From positions 1-7,558 of the forward strand of contig JAEUIX010000085.1 of the NCBI GenBank assembly GCA_016794945.1: 7,558 bases of DNA, read 5' to 3'. Each line of letters begins with the position of its first letter. Position 1 is the first letter of the stretch. The DNA is from Phycisphaerae bacterium. GTDB lineage: Bacteria; Planctomycetota; Phycisphaerae; Phycisphaerales; UBA1924. Positions 1 to 6,240 of the stretch are shown piece by piece. The notes beneath the pieces were generated by a model. It saw only the letters and a program-made list of their open reading frames with translations. It searched no databases and was not told where the DNA came from. Both the position numbers and the translations under genes were made by a program.

Positions 1-1
1 G

Positions 2-226
2 ATCGCGTGCCACCGGCCGGGCGGTCCGATGATCCGGCTGATCGTGGCGGTGAACCTGCCGCTGATCGGCTCGGCGCTGGGCGGCCTGTGGCCGTCGCGC
101 GATTCGCTTCAGCAGTGGCCGAACTACTGCAGCACGCTGGGGTGGGGGTGGCTGGGCTGCTACCTGATCCTGGTCGGGGCGATGCTGCGCTGGCTCACGC
201 GACCGCCGGCGGACCGGGCGGCGTGA
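2..226 (+). CDS. Small membrane protein or C-terminal end of one (5' end not resolved)
   Basis: I do not recognise this protein. The frame is open to the left edge and stops with TGA at 224-226. The first in-frame ATG is at 29, which would give a complete 65-residue protein, but nine codons precede it without a stop, so the real gene may start outside the window. Two hydrophobic stretches are visible: one right after the ATG (about residues 2-20, rich in I, L, V, A and G) and one near the end (about residues 39-56, with the core GCYLILVGAM). They are separated by a polar loop containing SRDSLQQWPNYC. This looks like two membrane helices. The tail is short, with charged residues and prolines. 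No strong ribosome binding site precedes position 29; GGGCGG is the nearest candidate. The 3' end overlaps the convergent nuclease-like gene by 32 nt. It could also be a chance open frame in GC-rich DNA, but its composition is membrane-protein-like. Confidence 0.45.
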   Translation: MACHRPGGPMIRLIVAVNLPLIGSALGGLWPSRDSLQQWPNYCSTLGWGWLGCYLILVGAMLRWLTRPPADRAA

Positions 227-956
227 GGGGCCCGGCGTCGGGCGGGCATGCGGCGCGGCGCTGGGGAGCCGAGGCCGCGACGGCGATGTTGCGCAGCAAA
301 CGCTGCACGCGTTCCGGGCGCACGTCCAGCGGCGGCGCCTCGCGGCGGACGGTCACGGGCCCGTCGCCCGGCCGCTCCAGCAGGCCCCAGCCGGTGGGGA
401 TCTCGCTTTCGCTGAGCAGGCCCGCCGGCGCCAGGAGGTACAGCCGACCGGCCAGCCTGTAGCGCGCCATCATGAAGAACTTGGTGCTGCCGTGGATGGC
501 CCGTTCCAGCCGGCGCACGCGGCGCACCTCAGCGCGGTACCGCTCCGAGGCCGATCGCTCGAAGTCCCACGTTTCCATCTCCGCGAACAGCCGGCCGTCG
601 CTCCGGCGCAGGTGGGGCTCGAGCGTGCGGACGTACTGCGACTCGATCTGCCGCAGGTGCTCCTCGGCCCGGCGCCGCTGCGCCAGCAGCGCCTCGGCGT
701 GCGCCGCATCGCCCCGGTAATCGCCCCGCGACACCTTGCACTCGATGATGATCGTGCCGGCCGACGGCCCGCGCAGCCCCTTCGGCAACGACGCGTCGCG
801 CCGGCGGGCGGGCAGGGCGTCGAGGTACCCCGCGGCGTCAACCCTGCGGCGCGACAGAGGGCAGGAAACTTCGGCCGCGGCGGCACTGCAGCCGGCGGCG
901 GCGAAGAGCCATTCGAGGGCGGCGGCCTTGAGTCCCTGGTGGAGGGCCGATTCCAT
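195..956 (-). CDS. Putative PD-(D/E)XK nuclease-like protein (MmcB/VRR-NUC-like core)
   Basis: The 253-residue product looks like a member of the PD-(D/E)XK nuclease superfamily. The predicted core runs from an N-terminal helix (HQGLKAAALEWL, residues 6-17) to AEVSCP (28-33, Glu29), RRRVDAAGY (36-44, candidate metal ligand Asp40) and IIIECKVSRGDYRGD (69-83, with the E-x-K pair Glu72/Lys74). This E, D, ExK spacing is typical of MmcB-type DNA-repair nucleases. Residues 90-155 are rich in E, R and A and probably form a long helical or coiled-coil insert. A hydrophobic aromatic block follows (KFFMMARYRLAGRLYLLAPAGLL, about 159-181, then GWGLLE). The last 30 residues are rich in A and P and probably disordered. 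I chose the ATG at 956, 19 nt after the putA stop; an upstream in-frame ATG at 992 would overlap putA by 17 nt and add 12 polar residues that match no expected core element. The ribosome site is weak (GGAC about 10 nt upstream). Cotranscription with putA is likely. Fold assignment is moderately sure; DNA as substrate is inference. Confidence 0.62.
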   Translation of the reverse strand: MESALHQGLKAAALEWLFAAAGCSAAAAEVSCPLSRRRVDAAGYLDALPARRRDASLPKGLRGPSAGTIIIECKVSRGDYRGDAAHAEALLAQRRRAEEHLRQIESQYVRTLEPHLRRSDGRLFAEMETWDFERSASERYRAEVRRVRRLERAIHGSTKFFMMARYRLAGRLYLLAPAGLLSESEIPTGWGLLERPGDGPVTVRREAPPLDVRPERVQRLLRNIAVAASAPQRRAACPPDAGPLTPPGPPAVA

Positions 957-975
957 GACGGCGCGTCCGGATGGG

Positions 976-3900
976 TCAGAGTTCCGGGGCAAAGCCGCGG
1001 CGCATCGTGTTCTCGCAGATGGCCCTGGGCTCGACGAACTGCAGGAGGTAGTCGCGTCCGCCGGCCTTGGAGCCGACGCCGGACATGTCGAAGCCTCCGA
1101 AGGGCTGTCTCGCCACCAGCGCCCCGGTGATGCCGCGGTTGATGTACAGGTTGCCGACGCGGAACTCGTTCTTGGCGCGTTCGATGTGGGCGGGTTTGCG
1201 GCTGAACAGGCCGCCGGTGAGCTTGTAGGGCAGGCCGTTGGCGATCTCCAGGGCGCGGTCGAACGACTCGGCGTGCATGACGGCCAGGACCGGGCCGAAA
1301 ATCTCCTCGCGGGCCAGCTCGTGCTCGGGCGGCACGGTCCAGAAGACGTGCGGGCCGACGAACGATCGGCCGGTGGCGCGTTCCAGGCCCTCGGGCACGG
1401 GCAGGGCCGCGTGCGAAAGGCCCGACGCGGCGGCGCGCTCGACGAAGCCGAGGATCTTGGCCTTGGCCTCGGCGTCGATCACCGGGCCGATGTCGGTGCC
1501 CGGCAGCGCGGGGTCGCCGATGGTCAGGGCGCCCATCGCTTCGACCAGGCGCTGGCGCAGGTGCGTGATCGCCGGCCCGGCGGGGCCGTTGGGATCCACG
1601 ACAATCAGGCGCGAGCAGGCCGAGCACTTCTGACCCTGGAAACCGAAGGCCGAGTGGCGCACGCCGAGCACCGCCTCGTCGAGATCGGCGGACGTATCGA
1701 CGATGACGGCGTTCTTGCCGCCCATCTCGCACACCACTTTCTTGAGGTGCGTGGGCGGCGCGGGCCGTCCGGGCGAGAACGGGGAAGCCGGGGCGCTGGC
1801 GCTGAGGATGTCCAGCCCCACGTCGCGCGAGCCCGTGAACGCCACCAGCGCGATCCGCGGGTCGCGCACCAGGGCGGCGCCGGTCGTCTCGCCCGGGCCG
1901 GGGCACAGTTGCACGACGCCCGACGCGGCCCGCGAGTCCAGGCCGGGCGTGCCGGCCAGCGCAGCGCGGAGGATCTGCACCATCAGGTTCGCCACGCCGG
2001 GTGTCTGCTCCGCGGGTTTCACGACGACCGTGTTGCCCGTCACCATCGCCGCGACCGTCATGCCGCAGCAGATCGCAAGCGGGAAGTTCCAGGGGCTGAT
2101 CACCACCGCGACCCCGCGGGGCTGGTAGAACTGCTCGTCGAGCTCGCCGATGAACCGGCCGATGCGCTCCCGCCGGAACTGCGCCACCGCCTGGCGGGCG
2201 TAGTACTCGCAGAAGTCGATCGCCTCGCAGGTGTCCGCGTCGGCCTCGCGCCAGGTCTTGCCGGCTTCCTTGACCATCACCGCCGACAGCTCGTCGCGAC
2301 GCTCGCGCATGGCCGCGGCCGCCCGCACCAGCACCCGCGCGCGCTCGAGCGGATCGACGTCGCGCCACGCGGGGAACGCACCCGCCGCCGCGCCGACCAT
2401 GTCGGCGGCGTCCTTGGGCGTGCGGTCATTGGCGACACGGGGCACGACGGCGGAGCGCACCGCGGCTTCGAAGGCCGCGTGCTGGTCGCGCCGCGAGAAA
2501 TCCCGGAACGACTCGTTGAAGAACGGCCGCCCGTCGCCCACGCCGGGCACGGCGCTCGACAGGGCGTGCTTCTCGGGGTTGGTGCCCGTCGAGCGGCCGC
2601 CGCCTTCCAGTTCGATCCCCCCGCTGCCGCCGGCGCCGCTGGGCGGCGTGCCCGTCGGCTCGTGCGGCGAGGCCAGCAGGCGCGCCGGGTCGGCGTTGTC
2701 GAGGAAACCGGCCTTGAGCCACGATTCGTTGGACGTGTTCTCCAGCAGCCGCCGCACCAGATAGGCCATGCCCGGGATCATCTGGCCGACCGGCACGTAC
2801 TCGCGGATCCGCAGGTTCATGTCCGCCGCGGCGTACTTCAGCTGGTCCGCCATGCCGTGGAGCATCTGCAGCTCCAGCGCGCTGTGGGGCAGCCCGCGCT
2901 GTTCGACGGCGGCGATCGCCGCCGCGATGCTGCGCACGTTGTGCGAGCCGAGGGCGAGCTTGACGCCACCCTCGCCGGGCTTGCGCGGCGTGGCGTCGAG
3001 CAGGATCTGCGTCATGCGCTCGAAGCAGGCGTCGGTCTGTCGCTTGGTGGGCCAGACGGGCACGGGCCAGCCGCGCTGCTCGGCGTTGATGACCTCGTAG
3101 TCCCAGTACGCACCCTTGACCAGGCGGACGGTGACGACGCGTCCGGTGCGTCGGGCCCACTCGGCGATGCGCCGTGCGTCGGCCTCGCCGCTGTGCAGGT
3201 AGGCCTGCATCGCCAGCCCGGCGTGGAAGGGGACCTTCTCGCAGCAGGCCTGGAACAGGTCGAGCGTGAAGTCCTTGAAGCCGAACTGCTCCATGTCGAA
3301 GTTGACGAAGACGCCCCCCTCGGCGGCGCGATGGAGGATCGGCAGCAGCCGCTTCATGAGGTCGCGCTGGGCGCCGGCCGAATCGATCGGGTCGCAGCGG
3401 GCCGAGAGCGATGAGATCTTGACGCTCACGTTGACCCGGGGCACCGGGCCGAGGTGGTCGGACTCCAGGCGCGGGTTGGCGGGCCACGAAGCGACCTGCC
3501 CCGGCAGGTTGCCGATCAGGTCGAGGTACTTGGCCTGGTACTCGTCGGCCTCACGGTCCGAGACACAGGCCTCGCCCAGCAGGTCGACGCTGAAGGCGAT
3601 GCCGTCGTTCCAGAGCTGTCGCAGGTTGTCCAGCGCGCTGGCGGCGTCGGTGCCGGCGATGAACTTTCCGGCCATGCCGGTGATCTGCCCGGAAATGGTC
3701 TTGACCGCCAGCCCCTTGGCCAGGCCGCCGGCCTTGAGCGCCAGCGCGATCGGCCCGGGAACCGTCACGCCCGGCTGCGACAGGTAGTCCTTGAGGTGGT
3801 CGAAGGTGTCGTCGGCGTCGCGCAGCACCGGGAACGCGTCGACGAAGCGGAACAGCTGCACCTTGAAGTTCTGGTCCTTCATGGACCAGTTCATCAGCGC

Positions 3901-4074
3901 ATCGCTGTAGAACTGCGTCGAGAGCAGGCCTTTCTTGTGCGACCGCGCCCGCGTGAGCATCTCGGCGCCGATCTCCTGCACCCGGGGCTCCCCCGCGCCG
4001 GAGACCCGAACCGGGACCGGCGCCGCGTGCGGAGGATTGACCGTCGCCGCCGACTTTCGCCCGAACCAGCCCAT
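976..4074 (-). CDS. putA: Bifunctional proline dehydrogenase / L-glutamate gamma-semialdehyde dehydrogenase (compact PutA)
   Basis: PutA oxidises L-proline to glutamate in two steps, an FAD-dependent proline dehydrogenase (PRODH) and an NAD-dependent dehydrogenase for the semialdehyde (P5CDH), with the intermediate usually channelled between sites. The product has 1032 residues. The PRODH barrel spans about 50-460: VNVSVKISS (214-222, Lys219), NFDMEQF (258-264, Asp260), VRLVKGAYWDYE (316-327) and REYVPVG (424-430) followed by YLVRRLLENTSN (438-449). Tyr426, Arg441, Arg442 and Glu445 match the proline/FAD residues known from E. coli PutA. The P5CDH domain spans about 515-1032: ISPWNFPLAI (659-668), KPAEQTP (686-692), FTGSRDVG (746-753), catalytic Glu783 in CEMGGKN, catalytic Cys817 in GQKCSACSR, and EEIFGPV (923-929). 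There is no N-terminal ribbon-helix-helix DNA-binding domain, so this is the short, non-regulatory type (about 1000 residues, versus 1320 in E. coli). A Gly/Pro-rich linker (about 466-503) and a Ser/Pro/Ala stretch (759-777) stand out. The start at 4074 is chosen for its AAAGGA ribosome site; the frame stays open upstream to 4476, but that part lies antisense to ribF. Confidence 0.96.
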   Translation of the reverse strand: MGWFGRKSAATVNPPHAAPVPVRVSGAGEPRVQEIGAEMLTRARSHKKGLLSTQFYSDALMNWSMKDQNFKVQLFRFVDAFPVLRDADDTFDHLKDYLSQPGVTVPGPIALALKAGGLAKGLAVKTISGQITGMAGKFIAGTDAASALDNLRQLWNDGIAFSVDLLGEACVSDREADEYQAKYLDLIGNLPGQVASWPANPRLESDHLGPVPRVNVSVKISSLSARCDPIDSAGAQRDLMKRLLPILHRAAEGGVFVNFDMEQFGFKDFTLDLFQACCEKVPFHAGLAMQAYLHSGEADARRIAEWARRTGRVVTVRLVKGAYWDYEVINAEQRGWPVPVWPTKRQTDACFERMTQILLDATPRKPGEGGVKLALGSHNVRSIAAAIAAVEQRGLPHSALELQMLHGMADQLKYAAADMNLRIREYVPVGQMIPGMAYLVRRLLENTSNESWLKAGFLDNADPARLLASPHEPTGTPPSGAGGSGGIELEGGGRSTGTNPEKHALSSAVPGVGDGRPFFNESFRDFSRRDQHAAFEAAVRSAVVPRVANDRTPKDAADMVGAAAGAFPAWRDVDPLERARVLVRAAAAMRERRDELSAVMVKEAGKTWREADADTCEAIDFCEYYARQAVAQFRRERIGRFIGELDEQFYQPRGVAVVISPWNFPLAICCGMTVAAMVTGNTVVVKPAEQTPGVANLMVQILRAALAGTPGLDSRAASGVVQLCPGPGETTGAALVRDPRIALVAFTGSRDVGLDILSASAPASPFSPGRPAPPTHLKKVVCEMGGKNAVIVDTSADLDEAVLGVRHSAFGFQGQKCSACSRLIVVDPNGPAGPAITHLRQRLVEAMGALTIGDPALPGTDIGPVIDAEAKAKILGFVERAAASGLSHAALPVPEGLERATGRSFVGPHVFWTVPPEHELAREEIFGPVLAVMHAESFDRALEIANGLPYKLTGGLFSRKPAHIERAKNEFRVGNLYINRGITGALVARQPFGGFDMSGVGSKAGGRDYLLQFVEPRAICENTMRRGFAPEL

Positions 4075-4079
4075 CGAAG

Positions 4080-4085
4080 TCCTTT
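4080..4085 (-). promoter_or_regulatory. Ribosome binding site of putA
   Basis: On the minus strand AAAGGA lies 5 nt before the ATG at 4074, within GGGCGAAAGGACTTCGATG. It is the only good Shine-Dalgarno match near any in-frame start, and it decides the start against the much longer upstream extension of the open frame. Confidence 0.7.
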
Positions 4086-4186
4086 CGCCCTTGCCCGCGC
4101 CCCGGTCCGCCCGGAGTGTAGTGTCGCCCGGACCGGCTCCGGCTCTCGTGCCGGCACCGCCGGAGCGAGCCCGCCCGCCGACGGCG

Positions 4187-4192
4187 TAGCCT
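4187..4192 (+). promoter_or_regulatory. Possible -10 box for a leaderless ribF transcript
   Basis: TAGCCT fits the loose TANNNT -10 pattern and ends 7 nt before the ribF ATG, which would place transcription start at or next to the start codon. No Shine-Dalgarno sequence is visible between it and the ATG, which is consistent with a leaderless mRNA. There is no convincing -35 element. A six-base loose match is weak evidence by itself. Confidence 0.25.
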
Positions 4193-4199
4193 TGTATCC

Positions 4200-5186
4200 A
4201 TGAGCCCCCCGCCGCACCCCGCACAGCGCATGGCCGCCGGCCCGACCGCCGTGACGATCGGCTCGTTCGACGGGGTTCACATCGGGCACGCGGCCCTGGT
4301 GCGGGTCGCCCGGGATGCGGTCGGCCCCGGCGGCCGAGTCGTCGCGCTGGTCTTCGACCCGCACCCGTTGAGCGTGCTTCGGCCCGGGTCGGAACCGGCC
4401 CCCCTGAGCACGTTCGAGCAGCGCTGCGGTTGGCTGGCCGCGGCGGGGGCGAACGTGGTCGAGCGGCTCGAACCAACCCCCGAACGCCTGGCGATGAGCC
4501 CCGAGGGGTTCATCGACTGGGTCGTCGAGCGGTTCGGCCCGGTGTCCATCGTCGAAGGCCCCGATTTCCGCTTCGGGCGCGAGCGTGCGGGCGACGCCGG
4601 GCTGCTGGCGGCGCTGGGCCGTTCGCGCGGCTTCGGCGTCTCGATCGTCGAGCCTGTCGAGGCAACGCTGGAAGACCACACGATCGTCCCGGCCCGAAGC
4701 ACCGTCGCCCGCTGGCTGGTGCGCCACGGGCGCGTCCGCGATGCGGCTCGCCTGCTCGGCAGGCCCTACCAGATCGCCGGCGTCGTGCGCCGGGGCGACC
4801 GGCGCGGACGCACCATCGGCTACCCCACCGCCAACATCGACGCGCCGCATCTGCTTCCGGCCGACGGCGTGTACGCGGGCGTGGCGCTCCTGCCCGGCGG
4901 CCGAAGCGTTCCCGCGGCCGTGAGCGTGGGCACCAAACCGACGTTCAACGGTCAGGGCCGCGCGCTGGAGGCGCACCTGCTGGACCTTCGCGCCCCCGAC
5001 GCCCCCTGGGCGCCGATCGATGGTTTGGACGAGTATGGCTGGCCGATCCGCCTGGATTTCACGGCGTTCCTGAGAGACCAGGCCCGGTTCTCAGGTCTGC
5101 CCGCGCTGCTGGAGCAGATGGACCGCGACTGCCGGCGCGTGCGCGAACTGGCCGACGGCCCGGCGGTGGCGGGGAGCGCCGCATGA
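4200..5186 (+). CDS. ribF: Bifunctional riboflavin kinase / FAD synthetase
   Basis: RibF phosphorylates riboflavin to FMN and then adenylylates FMN to FAD in the cytosol. The 328-residue product has the usual two-domain layout and near-usual length. The N-terminal nucleotidyltransferase domain (about 15-175) shows TIGSFDGVHIGH (19-30, the ATP-binding HIGH-type motif), VFDPHPLSVLRP (51-62), EGPDFRFGRERAGD (119-132) and an RSTVARWLVRHGRV segment (166-179) at the position of the family's SSTxVR motif. The C-terminal riboflavin kinase domain (about 185-320) shows GRTIGYPTANID (203-214), DGVYAGVA (222-229), SVGTKPTFNG (242-251), LEAHLLDL (256-263, with the probable catalytic Glu257) and the terminal DEYGWPIRLDF...LRDQARF block. 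ATG at 4200 lacks a Shine-Dalgarno site; ATG at 4230 (residue 11) is a possible alternative and keeps all motifs. The stop overlaps the next gene as ATGA, suggesting translational coupling. All key motifs are present, so it should be functional. Confidence 0.95.
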   Translation: MSPPPHPAQRMAAGPTAVTIGSFDGVHIGHAALVRVARDAVGPGGRVVALVFDPHPLSVLRPGSEPAPLSTFEQRCGWLAAAGANVVERLEPTPERLAMSPEGFIDWVVERFGPVSIVEGPDFRFGRERAGDAGLLAALGRSRGFGVSIVEPVEATLEDHTIVPARSTVARWLVRHGRVRDAARLLGRPYQIAGVVRRGDRRGRTIGYPTANIDAPHLLPADGVYAGVALLPGGRSVPAAVSVGTKPTFNGQGRALEAHLLDLRAPDAPWAPIDGLDEYGWPIRLDFTAFLRDQARFSGLPALLEQMDRDCRRVRELADGPAVAGSAA

Positions 5187-6238
5187 GCCGCGGCCCTTAC
5201 CGCCCATCGGCGACCGACGCGGAGGTGGCACACTTGCTCCGCGGGGCGCGCTCGACCCTCATCCTGACGCACGCCAAGCCCGACGGCGATGCCGTCGGTT
5301 CGGTGATCGCGCTGGCCCGGCTGATGCAGCATCTGGGCGCCGCAGCCCAGGTGTGGCTCGTGGGTCCTTTCCCGGCGTGGCTCGGCCGGATCGCCGGCAC
5401 GGTCCCAGTGCTGAGCTTCTCGACCGGCGAAACGCCGCCCCCGGGCGAGTTCGACCGCCTCGTCATCGCCGACACCGGCTCGTGGGTTCAACTCGAGCAG
5501 CTCGCCCCCTGGGTGCGCCAGCGCACCAGCCGCACGGTGATCATCGACCACCACCTCAGCGGCGATGAGGACGTCGCGTCGGTGCGGTGCATCGATGCCA
5601 AGGCGGCCGCGACGGCCGAGGTGGTCGGTCGGATCGCCCGGCTGGCGCTGCGGCTCGAAGGCGGGCCGCTGCCGAAGGACCTGGCCGAGCCGCTGTACCT
5701 GGGCCTGGGGACGGACACGGGCTGGTTCAAGTTCTCGAATGTCACGCCCGCGACGCTCCGCCTGGCGGCAGACCTGCTGGAATCCGGCGTTGACGCCCCG
5801 GGGCTGTACGAACTGATCGAGCAGCAGGATGCGCCGGGGCGGCTGGCGCTGCTGGCCCGGGCGCTGGCGTCGCACGAACTGGTAGCGCTGCCGGCCGATC
5901 GGGGCGGCGGCCACGCCTGCGTCATGACGCTGCGCCACGCCGACTACAAGGCCTGCGGCGCCGAGGGCGAGGATACAGGCGGCTTCAGCCAGCACGCGCT
6001 GGCGGTCGCTTCCGTCCGCGTGAGCGTCATCCTCTCGGAGCAGTCGCCCGCCGGGTCCGACAAGCCTCTGACCAAGGCCAGCCTGCGCAGCAAGCCGGGG
6101 GCCGATGCCGTCGATGTCGCCGCGGCCTGCCAGACCCTCGGCGGCGGCGGGCACGCCCGGGCCGCGGGGGCCAAACTGGCCCAGCCGCTGGAGGCGGCGC
6201 GCCGGAGCGTGCTGGCGGCGCTGGGGATCGGGGCCTGA
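5183..6238 (+). CDS. nrnA: DHH/DHHA1 phosphoesterase, NrnA-type oligoribonuclease / pAp phosphatase
   Basis: NrnA-type enzymes are Mn-dependent; they degrade 2-5-nt RNAs and dephosphorylate pAp to AMP in the cytosol. The 351-residue product carries the DHH motifs in order: THAKPDGDAVGS (29-40, His30, Asp34, Asp36), ADTGS (96-100, Asp97), IDHHLS (121-126, the eponymous DHH) and LGTDTGWFKFSN (175-186, Asp178). The C-terminal DHHA1 domain ends with the substrate-binding GGGGHARAAG motif (320-329), preceded by SLRSKPGADAVDVAAA (300-315). Length is slightly above the roughly 310-340 typical of the family. The start at 5183 overlaps the ribF stop by 4 nt (ATGA) and has GGGGAG six nt upstream; the open frame continues upstream, but that part lies over ribF in another frame. 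Other bacteria often place this gene in an rbfA-nrnA-truB-ribF cluster, so the neighbourhood with ribF is familiar though the order here differs. Exact substrate preference (nanoRNA, pAp or cyclic dinucleotide products) cannot be read from the sequence. Confidence 0.9.
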   Translation: MSRGPYRPSATDAEVAHLLRGARSTLILTHAKPDGDAVGSVIALARLMQHLGAAAQVWLVGPFPAWLGRIAGTVPVLSFSTGETPPPGEFDRLVIADTGSWVQLEQLAPWVRQRTSRTVIIDHHLSGDEDVASVRCIDAKAAATAEVVGRIARLALRLEGGPLPKDLAEPLYLGLGTDTGWFKFSNVTPATLRLAADLLESGVDAPGLYELIEQQDAPGRLALLARALASHELVALPADRGGGHACVMTLRHADYKACGAEGEDTGGFSQHALAVASVRVSVILSEQSPAGSDKPLTKASLRSKPGADAVDVAAACQTLGGGGHARAAGAKLAQPLEAARRSVLAALGIGA

Positions 6239-6240
6239 CC

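Larger units (their letters stand above)
4075..4199. promoter_or_regulatory. Divergent promoter region between putA and ribF
   Basis: This 125-bp region lies between the divergent starts of putA and ribF and must carry both promoters unless ribF starts further downstream. For putA, a weak -10-like TACACT sits on the minus strand at 4115-4120, about 40 nt before the ATG, with no recognisable -35. For ribF, TAGCCT at 4187-4192 ends 7 nt before the ATG. I see no clear operator, no long inverted repeat and no riboswitch-like structure. In particular, no FMN-riboswitch consensus is apparent upstream of ribF. That the region is regulatory follows from gene orientation; the individual boxes are guesses. 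Confidence 0.45.

Noticed and set aside
470..2368. Long minus-strand open frame in another phase across putA and the nuclease-like gene
   Set aside because: It is an out-of-frame reading of the two real genes, with an arginine/proline/alanine-dominated product and no recognisable domain.
736..3414. Long open frame of about 890 codons on the plus strand, antisense to putA
   Set aside because: It lies entirely opposite genuine conserved genes, its product is low-complexity and rich in A, G, R, H and V, and such shadow frames are expected in very GC-rich coding DNA.
4075..4476. N-terminal extension of the putA frame by 134 codons
   Set aside because: It runs through the divergent promoter region and antisense to ribF, is R/P/A-rich with no family similarity, and a good ribosome site marks the start at 4074.
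4430..5182. Upstream extension of the nrnA frame inside ribF
   Set aside because: It is an out-of-frame reading of ribF; the ATGA overlap with GGGGAG upstream at 5183 gives a DHH protein of normal length.
4952..6154. Minus-strand open frames of about 400 codons opposite nrnA, and another at 5944-7161 opposite the methyltransferase
   Set aside because: These are antisense shadows of genes with complete catalytic motifs and have no motif of their own.
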